A DNA stretch of 9,754 nucleotides, from NCBI GenBank assembly GCA_937896705.1, contig CALBOC010000029.1:1-9754 (forward strand), written 5' to 3'. Under the pieces are notes generated by a model. The model was not told where the DNA came from. It was given only the letters and a program-made list of their open reading frames with translations, and ran no database searches. The stretch's first letter is position 1, and every line of letters starts with the position of its first letter. The position numbers and the translations under genes were made by a program. The stretch is from an uncultured Micrococcaceae bacterium (GTDB lineage: Bacteria > Actinomycetota > Actinomycetes > Actinomycetales > Micrococcaceae). Shown here piece by piece: positions 1 through 8,421 of the stretch.

Positions 1-932
1 TGTCACTTGCTGCCACGATGAAACACCGGCGATACGACTTCAAACCCTTGGCCGGTCCCCAAACCGGGATCGTCATGTTCGACAAGACCTCTACCCGGAC
101 CAGGGTTTCTTTTGCGGCGGGCTTGAGCGAGCTGGGAGGTAACCCCTTGCTCATCAACCCGGGAGAATCTCAGCTGGGACACAAAGAATCGATTTATGAT
201 TCGGCAAAAGTCTTTGAACGAATGGTCTCCGTGGTGATCTGGCGGACCTTTGCTCATTCAGGCATCGTGGAACTGGCAGAAAACTCCTCGATTCCGGTTA
301 TAAACGCGCTCACAGACGACTACCACCCGTGCCAGGTGCTCGCTGACCTCCAGACCATTCGCGAAGCCAAAGGGACTACTACTGGTCTGAGTATGACCTA
401 CCTGGGCGATGCGGCCAACAATATGGCCAATTCGTATCTGCTTGGTGGTGTCACGGCCGGTATGCATGTGCGAATTGCCGGCCCCGAGGGCTACCTGCCC
501 GATCCGACTGTCGTCGAAGCCGCTCAACGACGTGCCGCCGAAACGGGTGGTTCAGTCGCCATCACAACCAATGCCCAAGAAGCCTTGGACGGAGCGGATG
601 TGGTTGTGACGGATACCTGGATTTCGATGGGCCAAGAAGACGAGACCGAACTTCGGATGAAACTCTTTGAAGACTATGCGGTCGATAACAAGGCCATGGC
701 ACTTGCCGATCACGAGGCCATTTTCTTGCACTGCCTTCCGGCGTATCGCGGCTACGAAGTAGCGGCCGAAGTGATTGATGGCCCACAGTCCAGAGTCTTC
801 GACGAAGCCGAGAACCGGCTACATGCCCAAAAAGCTCTTATCGCATGGCTACTGTATGCCTCGGGACTAGCAGAAATCCCTTCCGGTCTCGAGCTGCCAC
901 AGGCTGTAGCATCACGTTCTCAAGTAGTGTGA
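1..932 (+). CDS. argF: Ornithine carbamoyltransferase, 5'-truncated by window edge
   Basis: Cytoplasmic enzyme that transfers the carbamoyl group from carbamoyl phosphate to ornithine, giving citrulline, in arginine biosynthesis. Visible family motifs are the carbamoyl-phosphate loop STRTR (codons at 90-104), HPCQ (324-335), the ornithine-loop region DTWISMGQ (612-635) and HCLP (729-740), plus the C-terminal ENRLHAQKAL helix. The open frame runs into the window edge. The ATG at 18 is unlikely to be the start, because residues before it (SLAAT) continue the expected N-terminal helix and the family has roughly 20-30 more residues there. The stop TGA at 930-932 lies one base before argR, so the two are almost certainly one transcript with coupled translation. 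The HCLP and SMGQ signatures favour ornithine over aspartate carbamoyltransferase. The anabolic role is inferred from linkage to argR. Confidence 0.96.
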   Translation, partial: SLAATMKHRRYDFKPLAGPQTGIVMFDKTSTRTRVSFAAGLSELGGNPLLINPGESQLGHKESIYDSAKVFERMVSVVIWRTFAHSGIVELAENSSIPVINALTDDYHPCQVLADLQTIREAKGTTTGLSMTYLGDAANNMANSYLLGGVTAGMHVRIAGPEGYLPDPTVVEAAQRRAAETGGSVAITTNAQEALDGADVVVTDTWISMGQEDETELRMKLFEDYAVDNKAMALADHEAIFLHCLPAYRGYEVAAEVIDGPQSRVFDEAENRLHAQKALIAWLLYASGLAEIPSGLELPQAVASRSQVV

Positions 933-933
933 C

Positions 934-1446
934 ATGGCCGCTCCCATGACCAAAGTCGCTCGTCAACATGAGATCCGGAGCGTGCTGTCCAGCCAGCGGA
1001 TCCGGTCCCAAGCCGAGCTAGCAGAGGTCCTGGAAGAGCGGGGCGTCTCCGTGACGCAGGGGACCTTATCCCGGGATTTGGTTGACATTGGGGCCACTCG
1101 CATCCGTGACGAAGCAGGCCAGATGGTATACCACGTTGCCGGTGACGACACTTCCGCGACCCCCGGTCAGGGCGCACAGGCTGCGGAAAATGCTGGTGCA
1201 CGCATGGCCTCCCTGTGCAGAGAGCTCCTCCTGTCGGCTGAAGGATCGGCCAACGTGGCGGTTCTTCGCACACCGCCCGGGGCCGCACAGTTTCTTGCCT
1301 CGGCGATTGATCAAGCCCGGTTATCCCGCATTTTAGGTACCATCGCCGGGGATGATTCGATTATGGTCGTCACACGTGCCGCTGATGGCGGTCACGCTGT
1401 GGCTTCTGATTTCATTGCCTACGCGGAGCAGGATCCGCGTCTTTAG
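934..1446 (+). CDS. argR: Arginine repressor ArgR
   Basis: Arginine-dependent DNA-binding repressor of arginine biosynthesis, 170 residues, close to the usual ArgR length. The N-terminal winged helix-turn-helix covers about residues 8-68, with the recognition segment SVTQGTLSRDL at 39-49. The C-terminal oligomerisation and arginine-binding domain covers about 88-168, with TPPGAAQFLASAID (113-126) and GTIAGDDSI (135-143), whose paired Asp140-Asp141 match the arginine-contacting acidic pair of the family. The ATG at 934 begins one base after the argF stop; an in-frame ATG at 946 is an alternative start. No good Shine-Dalgarno is visible, which fits translational coupling to argF. A large hairpin starts at its stop codon. 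I found no convincing ARG box in the window, so its operators probably lie upstream of the arg operon, outside. Confidence 0.96.
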   Translation: MAAPMTKVARQHEIRSVLSSQRIRSQAELAEVLEERGVSVTQGTLSRDLVDIGATRIRDEAGQMVYHVAGDDTSATPGQGAQAAENAGARMASLCRELLLSAEGSANVAVLRTPPGAAQFLASAIDQARLSRILGTIAGDDSIMVVTRAADGGHAVASDFIAYAEQDPRL

Positions 1447-1517
1447 ACACCACACCACAGCAATCGTTCGGTAGGCACGTACCCGCCGAACGATTGTTGT
1501 GGTGTGATCTTGGTGTC
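1446..1517. terminator. Long hairpin, probable bidirectional terminator between convergent genes
   Basis: A 21-bp stem pairs 1451-1471 with 1486-1506, with a single G-U wobble (1460 with 1497) and a 14-nt loop. After a 6-nt bulge (1507-1512) five more pairs form between 1446-1450 and 1513-1517. The structure begins at the last base of the argR stop and ends three bases before the stop of the minus-strand lipoprotein gene. Neither side has a clear T-run, so it would be the U-tract-poor type common in actinobacteria. Its terminating role is inferred from structure and position. Confidence 0.8.
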
Positions 1518-1519
1518 GT

Positions 1520-2275
1520 CTAGAAGGACCAGTCCAGATCCGCAATCTCTTCTTCGGGCGGAGCCTCAAAGACCTCGACCTCATCGATGTCAGAAAAACC
1601 ATGGGTTGCTGTGGAGTCGCCCGTGGAAGCGTCTACCTGCACCAGGTCTGATGTTTCCTGAAGGAAATAGAATTCCACGGTCTCTGCTCCCGTGTAGTGT
1701 GCCGTCTCGCCATCAGCCGTTGCCGGTACGACATACTTGTAGACGGCTTGGTCATCGAGTTCAGTCTCTTCGACCTCAATGTTCTCGCGCTCTTCTTCGG
1801 AGAGCCCTTCTATGAGTGAGAAAGTGGTCTCAATGATGCCATCGAATTCCTGGGTGTATTCACTTAGGCCATCTTGCTCGGCTTCGGGGACCTCGATCCA
1901 CTGGCCAGCTGTATCAACCTCTCCCAGGATCTCGTTTAGGGCTTCATCCTTAAGGTTGAGCCGTAGAAATGCGCTGGTTTCATCGACGGCACGTACTTCG
2001 ACATCAGCCTGCGGCATTTCTAACATAATGTTGTAATTAACCTGGTCGGTATGGCTGGCAAATTCGCCCAATTCCAGTTCGTCACCGTGTACACCGTCGG
2101 GATCGGTGACCGTGTAGGTAAACGATGTGGCGTCTTCCATCGTCTGCCGGGCTTCTGCGGCGATATCGGTCAGTGCAGGAGGGCCGCCCCCGCATGATGA
2201 CAACGTCAGTGCTGCCACGATGCCGAGCCCGGTTGCCGTGAACCGATGGGCTGGGCGAGACATGATTTGAGTCAA
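1520..2275 (-). CDS. Putative secreted lipoprotein, acidic, function unknown
   Basis: A 251-residue protein with a lipoprotein signal peptide: basic n-region (Arg7, His10, Arg11), hydrophobic stretch at about 15-25, then the lipobox LSSC with the acceptor Cys28 and a glycine run after it. The mature part is rich in Glu and Asp, especially at about 170-185 and at the C-terminus (EEEIADLDW), and reads as alternating strands (for example TSFTYTVTD, AVYKYVV, VEFYFLQ). That layout recalls the LppX/LprAFG and LolA-like half-barrel lipoproteins of actinobacteria, but this is a fold-level impression and no ligand can be named. The start is taken as TTG at 2275 because an AGGAGG lies 4 nt upstream; the ATG at 2263 would sit 16 nt from it. 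It would be anchored on the outer face of the membrane. It converges on argR and follows the ankyrin gene by about 50 nt on the same strand. Confidence 0.8.
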   Translation of the reverse strand: MTQIMSRPAHRFTATGLGIVAALTLSSCGGGPPALTDIAAEARQTMEDATSFTYTVTDPDGVHGDELELGEFASHTDQVNYNIMLEMPQADVEVRAVDETSAFLRLNLKDEALNEILGEVDTAGQWIEVPEAEQDGLSEYTQEFDGIIETTFSLIEGLSEEERENIEVEETELDDQAVYKYVVPATADGETAHYTGAETVEFYFLQETSDLVQVDASTGDSTATHGFSDIDEVEVFEAPPEEEIADLDWSF

Positions 2276-2279
2276 AATT

Positions 2280-2285
2280 CCTCCT
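2280..2285 (-). promoter_or_regulatory. Shine-Dalgarno AGGAGG that decides the lipoprotein start
   Basis: On the minus strand this is a perfect AGGAGG. It lies 4 nt from the TTG at 2275 and 16 nt from the ATG at 2263. The short spacing is more workable than 16 nt, so the TTG start is preferred. A CCTAG at 2297-2301 (minus strand) could pair with the CTAGG overlapping this site (2283-2287), a weak local fold that might partly mask it. Confidence 0.6.
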
Positions 2286-2305
2286 AGATTAGACCGCTAG
2301 GTCCG

Positions 2306-2311
2306 AGTGTA
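2306..2311 (-). promoter_or_regulatory. Possible -10 box for the lipoprotein gene
   Basis: Minus-strand TACACT fits the actinobacterial TANNNT -10 pattern, about 30 nt upstream of the start codon. No recognisable -35 lies at the right distance. It falls in the short gap after the ankyrin gene, so the lipoprotein could instead be co-transcribed with that gene. Confidence 0.3.
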
Positions 2312-2328
2312 TGACGGCTCGATCCAAG

Positions 2329-2778
2329 TTATTTTTGATCGCCGGAACGTGCTGAATGCTGTGCCTCGTAAGCAGCTAAGAATTCTCCCATATTGTCCAG
2401 ACCCATCGCAGAAATTGTTGCGCGAGCCGACTGCGGACCGAGATCTGGATCAGCGCCAGCGTCAAGTAACTGACGCGCAATATTTTCATTTTGCATGAAA
2501 ATCGCGCAGGTTAAGGCTGATTGACCCCGGTTATTGAGGATATTAACATCGGCCTGACGTTCTATCAGCGCCTCGACGATTGTGGATTGTTCCCGGTAGG
2601 CGGCCAAAATCAAAAATGTATCGCCATTATGGTTCGTCAGATCCACCGGGATGCCTTGATCGATGGCGGAAGTAAGCGCCACGACCTTACCTTCCCGCGC
2701 GTAGTCGAAGAGGGAATTCAAAAACTCGATTTGCTCATCGGTGAGCTCTGGGTGATTTTCGGACTGGTTTTCTGTCAT
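2329..2778 (-). CDS. Small ankyrin-repeat protein
   Basis: A 149-residue protein made almost wholly of ankyrin repeats, predicted cytoplasmic because no signal peptide or membrane segment is seen. After an acidic lead (ELTDEQIEFLNSLF) come four repeat units: a degenerate first one with YAREGKVVALTSAIDQG, a second with GDTFLILAAY and ALIERQADVN, a third with GQSALTCAIF and LLDAGADPD, and a degenerate C-terminal cap (RATISAMGLDNMGEFLAAYE). Ankyrin repeats are protein-binding scaffolds; the partner is unknown. Similar short ankyrin proteins are common in actinobacteria, sometimes near catalase genes, but no catalase is here. Start choice: the ATG at 2778 has TAAACT exactly 7 nt upstream and no Shine-Dalgarno, which suits a leaderless transcript. 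An in-frame ATG at 2805 would add nine residues. It is transcribed away from argH and towards the lipoprotein gene. Confidence 0.85.
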   Translation of the reverse strand: MTENQSENHPELTDEQIEFLNSLFDYAREGKVVALTSAIDQGIPVDLTNHNGDTFLILAAYREQSTIVEALIERQADVNILNNRGQSALTCAIFMQNENIARQLLDAGADPDLGPQSARATISAMGLDNMGEFLAAYEAQHSARSGDQK

Positions 2779-2785
2779 GCTGTCC

Positions 2786-2791
2786 AGTTTA
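2786..2791 (-). promoter_or_regulatory. Putative -10 box for leaderless ankyrin transcript
   Basis: Minus-strand TAAACT matches TANNNT and is followed by 7 nt (GGACAGC) and the ATG at 2778, so transcription would begin at or next to the start codon. No good -35 is visible. Inferred from pattern and spacing only. Confidence 0.4.
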
Positions 2792-2805
2792 GACAATTTC
2801 TCCAT

Positions 2806-2940
2806 CCCTGACTTGAGCGAGCGCTAGTCCTAGTCGCTTGTAGCGGCGCTCAGAGTCGGCGTTACCCCTGGAGGGGCCGTCCTTGAGCCTATCCAAGACG
2901 CCAAGAGGGTAGCGGGGCTTTCGAGATTCCGAAATGTTGG
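2806..2940. other. Divergent intergenic region with small palindromes
   Basis: Together with flanking sequence this forms the gap between the divergent ankyrin gene and argH. It holds no credible ORF or RNA gene. Visible structures are GAGCGC (2819-2824) matched by GCGCTC (2846-2851), and a perfect 12-nt palindrome CCCCTGGAGGGG (2865-2876). I could not identify an ARG box or any known operator in it. Confidence 0.4.
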
Positions 2941-2946
2941 TAGTTT
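2938..2946 (+). promoter_or_regulatory. Candidate extended -10 promoter for argH
   Basis: TGG followed by TAGTTT gives an extended -10 (TGN-TANNNT). Initiation would fall near 2953, leaving a leader of roughly 30 nt with the purine-rich AGAAGG ribosome site at 2971-2976. A matching -35 is not evident. argH needs its own promoter because the upstream genes face the other way. Confidence 0.35.
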
Positions 2947-2961
2947 TGACTCAGACAGTAA

Positions 2962-4434
<1,473 letters not shown>

Positions 4435-4454
4435 GTCATAGCTAAGCTAGTAGG

Positions 4455-4482
4455 TTGATGTGAGCTAGTGCTGGCGGAATAT
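4455..4482 (+). promoter_or_regulatory. Weak candidate promoter for helD
   Basis: TTGATG (4455-4460), a 16-nt spacer and GAATAT (4477-4482) give a weak promoter match. The -10 would lie in the centre of the inverted repeat at 4469-4489, and the transcript would start just ahead of the ribosome site at 4492-4498. The -10 matches the consensus only partly, so read-through from argH remains equally possible. Confidence 0.3.
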
Positions 4483-4489
4483 GCCAGCA
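4469..4489. promoter_or_regulatory. Perfect inverted repeat upstream of helD, candidate operator
   Basis: TGCTGGC and GCCAGCA form perfect 7-bp arms around a 7-nt centre (GGAATAT). The repeat ends two bases before the helD ribosome-binding site. It could be a repressor site overlapping the -10, or in RNA a hairpin next to the Shine-Dalgarno. In streptomycetes helR genes are preceded by a 19-bp palindromic rifamycin-associated element; this repeat has similar size and placement, but I cannot say it is the same motif. Confidence 0.45.
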
Positions 4490-4503
4490 GTAAAGGAGCC
4501 TTG

Positions 4504-6783
4504 GTGACCGACGAACACGGGTCCACCGGTACGACCTCGTGGTACCAACACGAGTTGGCAGCTGAACGCGAGTATATTGCGAAACTCTACCGTCGCCTCG
4601 ATACGTTGCGTGAAGAAAAACAACGGCAGCTTGCACGAGTCCAAGCCCAAGGCCTGCAAGGTTCGCTCCAGAACCAATCCGAACGCGACTCTTTTGCCAC
4701 GCTTTACCGGGATCGGATTAACCAGCTCAATGCGGTTGATGAGCGTCTGGTCTTCGGTCGGCTTGATACCACGCACGATGTTACTCGACATATTGGACGA
4801 ATAGGTTTAGCCGATGATGACCGCTCGAGACTGTTAGTTGACTGGCGAGCACCGGAAGCCGCCCCTTTCTATCAAGCAACGGCAGCACACCCTCAAGGAG
4901 TGGCACGGCGACGGCACATTATGATGAGCGGTCGCACGGTGGAGTCATTTGAAGATGACGTTCTGACTTCCGATAACGAAGACAACGCCTCGCAAGCCTT
5001 GTTATCAGCGGTCAGCGCACCCCGGACCGGGGTGATGGGCGACATCGTTGCGACAATTCAGCGAGAACAAGATGAAATTATTCGCGACGATATGCGAGGT
5101 GTCCTGGTCGTTCAAGGAGGACCGGGCACCGGTAAGACAGCCGTGGCACTACACCGGGCTGCCTACCTGCTCTACACACACCGGGAGCGTCTCGCGAAGT
5201 CCGGGGTGCTCCTGGTCGGACCGTCCGAAGCGTTCATGAACTATATCGACCAGGTCTTGCCATCACTGGGCGAAACCGGTGTGGTTATGAGCTCTCTTGG
5301 CAACATCTATCCTGGCATTCACGGGATCCCAGAGACGAGCGCGGAAGCAGCACAGATCAAGGGCCGCGCGGAGATGGCTGAAGTTATCGCCAACGCCGTC
5401 AGCTTGCGTCAGCGTTCCATTCCGGAAACTACGTATGTTCATGTTGAAGGCACCCGTCTCCGCGTACGGCCAGTACAAATTCGCCGGGCCATTCACCACG
5501 CCCGGGAGTCGGGCCGACCGCACAACCAGGCGCGTGAGGTCTTCGTCGACCATATGGTCAAGACGTTATACGACCAACTGCGTGACATTGTGAGTCCAAA
5601 ACGCGAGGACGGCTTAGTCAATAAAGCCGACCGCTCGTATTTACGCCAAGAAATTCGTCAGTCGGTAGAAGTACGACGCTTGCTGAATCTATGTTGGATG
5701 CCGCTGAGCCCGACGGGCTTGGTAAAGCAGTTACTGTCCACGCCACAATATCTCGTGGATGCCGCCCCTATGTTGAACGCCAGAGAAATTCTGTGCCTGC
5801 TACGGCAACCCGGTGCGCCATTGACAGAAGCCGATGTCCCACTTGTTGACGAGGCAGCCGTCGCGTTAGGCGAATTTGGTACGTTAGCGAGCGGTTCCTC
5901 GAAAGACCCCCAAAAGCAGCGCAACCTTGAGACCGCTGAAGCCGCTTTGGAAAATATGCATTACACCCTGGAAGACATTGGCGTCGACGGGGTCGTGACA
6001 GCGGAGATGCTCGCCGCTGCCCAAGACCCGGAAACGGTATGGCAATCTGTGGCTGACCGGGCTAGGACAGATCGCACCTGGACATACGGCCATATTATCG
6101 TCGACGAGGCGCAGGAACTCACTCATATGCAGTGGCGCATGCTATTTCGTCGCTCCCCGCTACGGTCTTTCACGATCGTCGGTGACCTAGCGCAGGCCTC
6201 GGGAGCCGATGCGAAGTCGGACTGGTCTACAGTGCTTGCTCCGTTTGCTGGTGAGAGGTGGCGCCAGACGGAACTGACGGTCAATTACCGAACGCCTGCC
6301 CGAATTGCCGAAGCAGCAGCTGAAGTAGCCACGCAAGCAGGGCGCCCGGTCACCACCCCCCAGGCGCTGCGTCAAGGGGAGTATGAACCTGAACTTGTGG
6401 CGACTACTTCCCAACAGTGCGCTAGCCACGTACTCGAAACCGTTGAGAAGCAGCTCCGCAGAATTCAGGGCGGTCTCGTGGGGATCATTGCTCCCATTCC
6501 TGAGCACGAGGCGCTTCACGAGGTATTAGAACGAGCCTATCCGGGTCGCGTGTGGAGAGGGATCGGTCGTCGACGGGATCGTGACATCGTGTTAGTTTCA
6601 CCTCAGCAAGCTAAGGGCCTCGAATACGATGCGGTGATCATAATCGAACCACAAGACATCGTCACGGCAGCTGGAGGGTCGGTCGGAGATCTTTATGTAG
6701 CGATGACTCGAGCCACACAGACATTGACCCTGGTAACTACGGCAACAGTCGAGCAACTGCCCCGGGGTTTGCAGGACATATAA
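4504..6783 (+). CDS. helD: HelD/HelR-type RNA polymerase-associated ATPase (UvrD-like superfamily 1)
   Basis: A 759-residue superfamily-1 helicase-like ATPase. Relatives bind RNA polymerase, insert arms into its channels and use ATP to remove it from nucleic acid; actinobacterial HelR can also displace rifamycin. In order: an N-terminal charged coiled coil (about 13-80), the HelD-typical LVDWRAPEAAPFYQATAA (111-128), Walker A GGPGTGKT (205-212, Lys211), a long middle insertion, Walker B DEAQE (534-538) within HIIVDEAQELTHMQWR, motif III FTIVGDLAQ, motif IV NYRTP (594-598), motif V QQAKGLEYDAVII, and motif VI YVAMTRA (731-737, Arg736). All ATPase residues are intact. The start is the GTG at 4504, with AAAGGAG (4492-4498) 5 nt upstream; an upstream in-frame GTG at 4468 lies before the inverted repeat and has no ribosome site, and TTG at 4501 is also possible. 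Whether it is a true rifamycin-resistance HelR cannot be told by eye. Confidence 0.9.
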   Translation: MTDEHGSTGTTSWYQHELAAEREYIAKLYRRLDTLREEKQRQLARVQAQGLQGSLQNQSERDSFATLYRDRINQLNAVDERLVFGRLDTTHDVTRHIGRIGLADDDRSRLLVDWRAPEAAPFYQATAAHPQGVARRRHIMMSGRTVESFEDDVLTSDNEDNASQALLSAVSAPRTGVMGDIVATIQREQDEIIRDDMRGVLVVQGGPGTGKTAVALHRAAYLLYTHRERLAKSGVLLVGPSEAFMNYIDQVLPSLGETGVVMSSLGNIYPGIHGIPETSAEAAQIKGRAEMAEVIANAVSLRQRSIPETTYVHVEGTRLRVRPVQIRRAIHHARESGRPHNQAREVFVDHMVKTLYDQLRDIVSPKREDGLVNKADRSYLRQEIRQSVEVRRLLNLCWMPLSPTGLVKQLLSTPQYLVDAAPMLNAREILCLLRQPGAPLTEADVPLVDEAAVALGEFGTLASGSSKDPQKQRNLETAEAALENMHYTLEDIGVDGVVTAEMLAAAQDPETVWQSVADRARTDRTWTYGHIIVDEAQELTHMQWRMLFRRSPLRSFTIVGDLAQASGADAKSDWSTVLAPFAGERWRQTELTVNYRTPARIAEAAAEVATQAGRPVTTPQALRQGEYEPELVATTSQQCASHVLETVEKQLRRIQGGLVGIIAPIPEHEALHEVLERAYPGRVWRGIGRRRDRDIVLVSPQQAKGLEYDAVIIIEPQDIVTAAGGSVGDLYVAMTRATQTLTLVTTATVEQLPRGLQDI

Positions 6784-6817
6784 GGCGGTAGCTCTCATCC
6801 TTGAGAACGGAAACTGG

Positions 6818-6823
6818 TAACTT
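6818..6823 (+). promoter_or_regulatory. Putative -10 box for leaderless tyrS transcript
   Basis: TAACTT fits TANNNT and is followed by exactly 7 nt (GAACACC) and the GTG at 6831, the geometry expected of a leaderless actinobacterial promoter. No Shine-Dalgarno precedes that GTG and no good -35 is seen. TTGAGA at 6801 is only 11 nt away and too close. Confidence 0.4.
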
Positions 6824-6830
6824 GAACACC

Positions 6831-8156
6831 GTGAATAACGAAGAGTTTTTGAGTCGACAAGCCAATGATCCTTCTTTCGAGAACATCTGGCAGGAGCTCC
6901 AATGGCGAGGCCTTGTCCAGGTTTCCACTGATGAAAGCAAACTCGAAGAAGCACTGGCAGGAGACCCAATAAATTATTACTGCGGATTCGATCCGACCGC
7001 AGCGTCCCTGCATCTTGGCCATCTCGTTCAACTGCTGGTGCTCCGTCGACTTCAACTTGCTGGTCACCGTCCCGTGGCACTTGTTGGGGGAGCGACCGGC
7101 CTCATCGGAGACCCACGCCAAACAAGCGAGCGTAGCTTGAATACCAGAGAAACGGTGGAGGGCTGGGTCGAAACTCTCCGAGACCAGATCCAGCAATACT
7201 TATCGTTCGCTGGCGACAACGGTGCCGTGATGGTCAATAACCTGGACTGGACCGGCGGCCTGTCTGCGCTCGACTTTTTGCGTGACATCGGCAAGCACTT
7301 CCGCGTCGGGACCATGGTTCGAAAAGAAATCGTCGCATCACGCTTGGAATCCGACGAAGGAATCTCCTACACAGAGTTTTCATATCAAGTCCTACAAGGA
7401 ATGGACTTTCTGGAACTTTACCGCCGCCACAATGTCACACTGCAGACCGGCGGATCAGACCAATGGGGCAACCTAACCTCCGGCACTGAGCTCGTGCGAA
7501 AGGTCGAAGGTGATCATGTCCATGCTCTTGGTACCCCATTGATCACGAACTCTGATGGCACAAAGTTCGGCAAGTCTGAGGGCAACGCCATCTGGTTGAA
7601 TGCTGAGATGTGCTCGCCCTACACCTTCTACCAATTCTGGGTCAACACGGCTGATGCAGATGTAATTGACCGGTTGAAAGTCTTTACGTTTCTCACTCGT
7701 GAAGAAATCGCGGAGTTCGAACAGAAGGTCGCTGAAGAACCGTTCCGTCGGGAGGCTCAACGCAAACTGGCATGGGAAGTGACCTCGTTGGTCCACGGAG
7801 AGGATCAGACCCAACGGGTTATTGATGCTTCCGCTGCGCTTTTTGGTCGTGGGGATCTCCACAGCATTGATGCTCCCACTCTTGCAGCAGCAGGAACAGA
7901 ACTTCCATTCGCCCCTGCTGAATCGCTGCCCACAGATCCGACAATCATCGATTTGTTGGTGGCTACCGGTTTGGAAGCCTCAAAGTCTTCGGCTCGTCGA
8001 ACAGTCAAAGATGGCGGAGCGTACTTGAACAATGCCAAAGTCGAGAACCCTGAGCAACCAGTCGATTCCAGCGAAGCGCTCCATGGGAAGTACTTCATCG
8101 TTCGCAGGGGTCGGCGCAATCTTGGATTCGTTGACCTCACAGCAGCTATGCACTGA
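6831..8156 (+). CDS. tyrS: Tyrosyl-tRNA synthetase
   Basis: Class I aminoacyl-tRNA synthetase that charges tRNA-Tyr with tyrosine, cytoplasmic, dimeric in the family. From the GTG at 6831 it is 441 residues. Seen are FENIWQELQWRGL at the N-terminus, YYCGFDPTAASLHLGH (49-64) with the HIGH-type motif HLGH at 61-64, the tyrosine-site segment GSDQWGN (208-214), the KMSKS-type loop KFGKS (245-249) and a C-terminal S4 RNA-binding domain from about 375 (SSARRTVKDGGAYLNN). The KFGKS form is usual for bacterial TyrRS. Upstream in-frame TTG codons at 6801 and 6822 give non-conserved extensions; the GTG fits family N-termini and the leaderless -10. The gene begins 47 nt after helD and ends at a strong terminator just before the rRNA promoters. 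No T-box leader is present. Confidence 0.96.
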   Translation: MNNEEFLSRQANDPSFENIWQELQWRGLVQVSTDESKLEEALAGDPINYYCGFDPTAASLHLGHLVQLLVLRRLQLAGHRPVALVGGATGLIGDPRQTSERSLNTRETVEGWVETLRDQIQQYLSFAGDNGAVMVNNLDWTGGLSALDFLRDIGKHFRVGTMVRKEIVASRLESDEGISYTEFSYQVLQGMDFLELYRRHNVTLQTGGSDQWGNLTSGTELVRKVEGDHVHALGTPLITNSDGTKFGKSEGNAIWLNAEMCSPYTFYQFWVNTADADVIDRLKVFTFLTREEIAEFEQKVAEEPFRREAQRKLAWEVTSLVHGEDQTQRVIDASAALFGRGDLHSIDAPTLAAAGTELPFAPAESLPTDPTIIDLLVATGLEASKSSARRTVKDGGAYLNNAKVENPEQPVDSSEALHGKYFIVRRGRRNLGFVDLTAAMH

Positions 8157-8212
8157 GACTTACATCTCAACAAGCCGATTTCACGGACGAACTAAATAAC
8201 AAAAGCCAACAT

Positions 8213-8267
8213 ATCGGCGGATTCATGCGGTTCTGAGACTCAGATCGTATCGAGTCCGCCGATTTTG
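8213..8267 (+). terminator. Intrinsic terminator of tyrS
   Basis: A 12-bp stem pairs 8213-8224 with 8252-8263 with one T-G wobble; its outer nine pairs (ATCGGCGGA with TCCGCCGAT) are perfect. The loop holds a second small hairpin, CTGAG-A-CTCAG (8233-8243). The right arm runs straight into TTTT (8263-8266). It separates tyrS from the rRNA transcription unit. Confidence 0.85.
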
Positions 8268-8292
8268 CGTTCTGAATTTAGGTGTGTATAGT
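8265..8292 (+). promoter_or_regulatory. Candidate distal rrn promoter
   Basis: TATAGT (8287-8292) is a near-consensus -10. A weak -35, TTGCGT (8265-8270), lies 16 nt before it. It starts at the very edge of the tyrS terminator, about 660 bp from the 16S gene. Confidence 0.35.
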
Positions 8293-8384
8293 TATCTCTC
8301 GTGCCCAGGGCAGACCGGAGACGGGAAGCGCTGAGACACGAACGGTCTTTTGAAAAATTTATACAGCGATCCACGTCAAGGTGA

Positions 8385-8401
8385 GAGAAGATTTACTTCT
8401 C
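8385..8401. repeat. Small inverted repeat in the rrn upstream region
   Basis: GAGAAG and CTTCTC form perfect 6-bp arms around ATTTA. It sits about 20 nt upstream of the next promoter-like element and could be a regulatory site, but it is short enough to arise by chance. Confidence 0.3.
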
Positions 8402-8421
8402 CGAACGTATATATCTGCGAG

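Noticed and set aside
920..1288. A 122-codon open frame on the minus strand inside argR
   Set aside because: It overlaps the well-supported argR gene and has no recognisable domains or ribosome site; a shadow of G+C-rich coding sequence.
4468..4503. Earlier GTG start for helD
   Set aside because: It would place the inverted repeat and the AAAGGAG inside the coding region; the GTG at 4504 has the correctly spaced ribosome site.
6784..6830. A T-box riboswitch before tyrS
   Set aside because: The gap is only 47 nt and lacks the T-box sequence and antiterminator stem.
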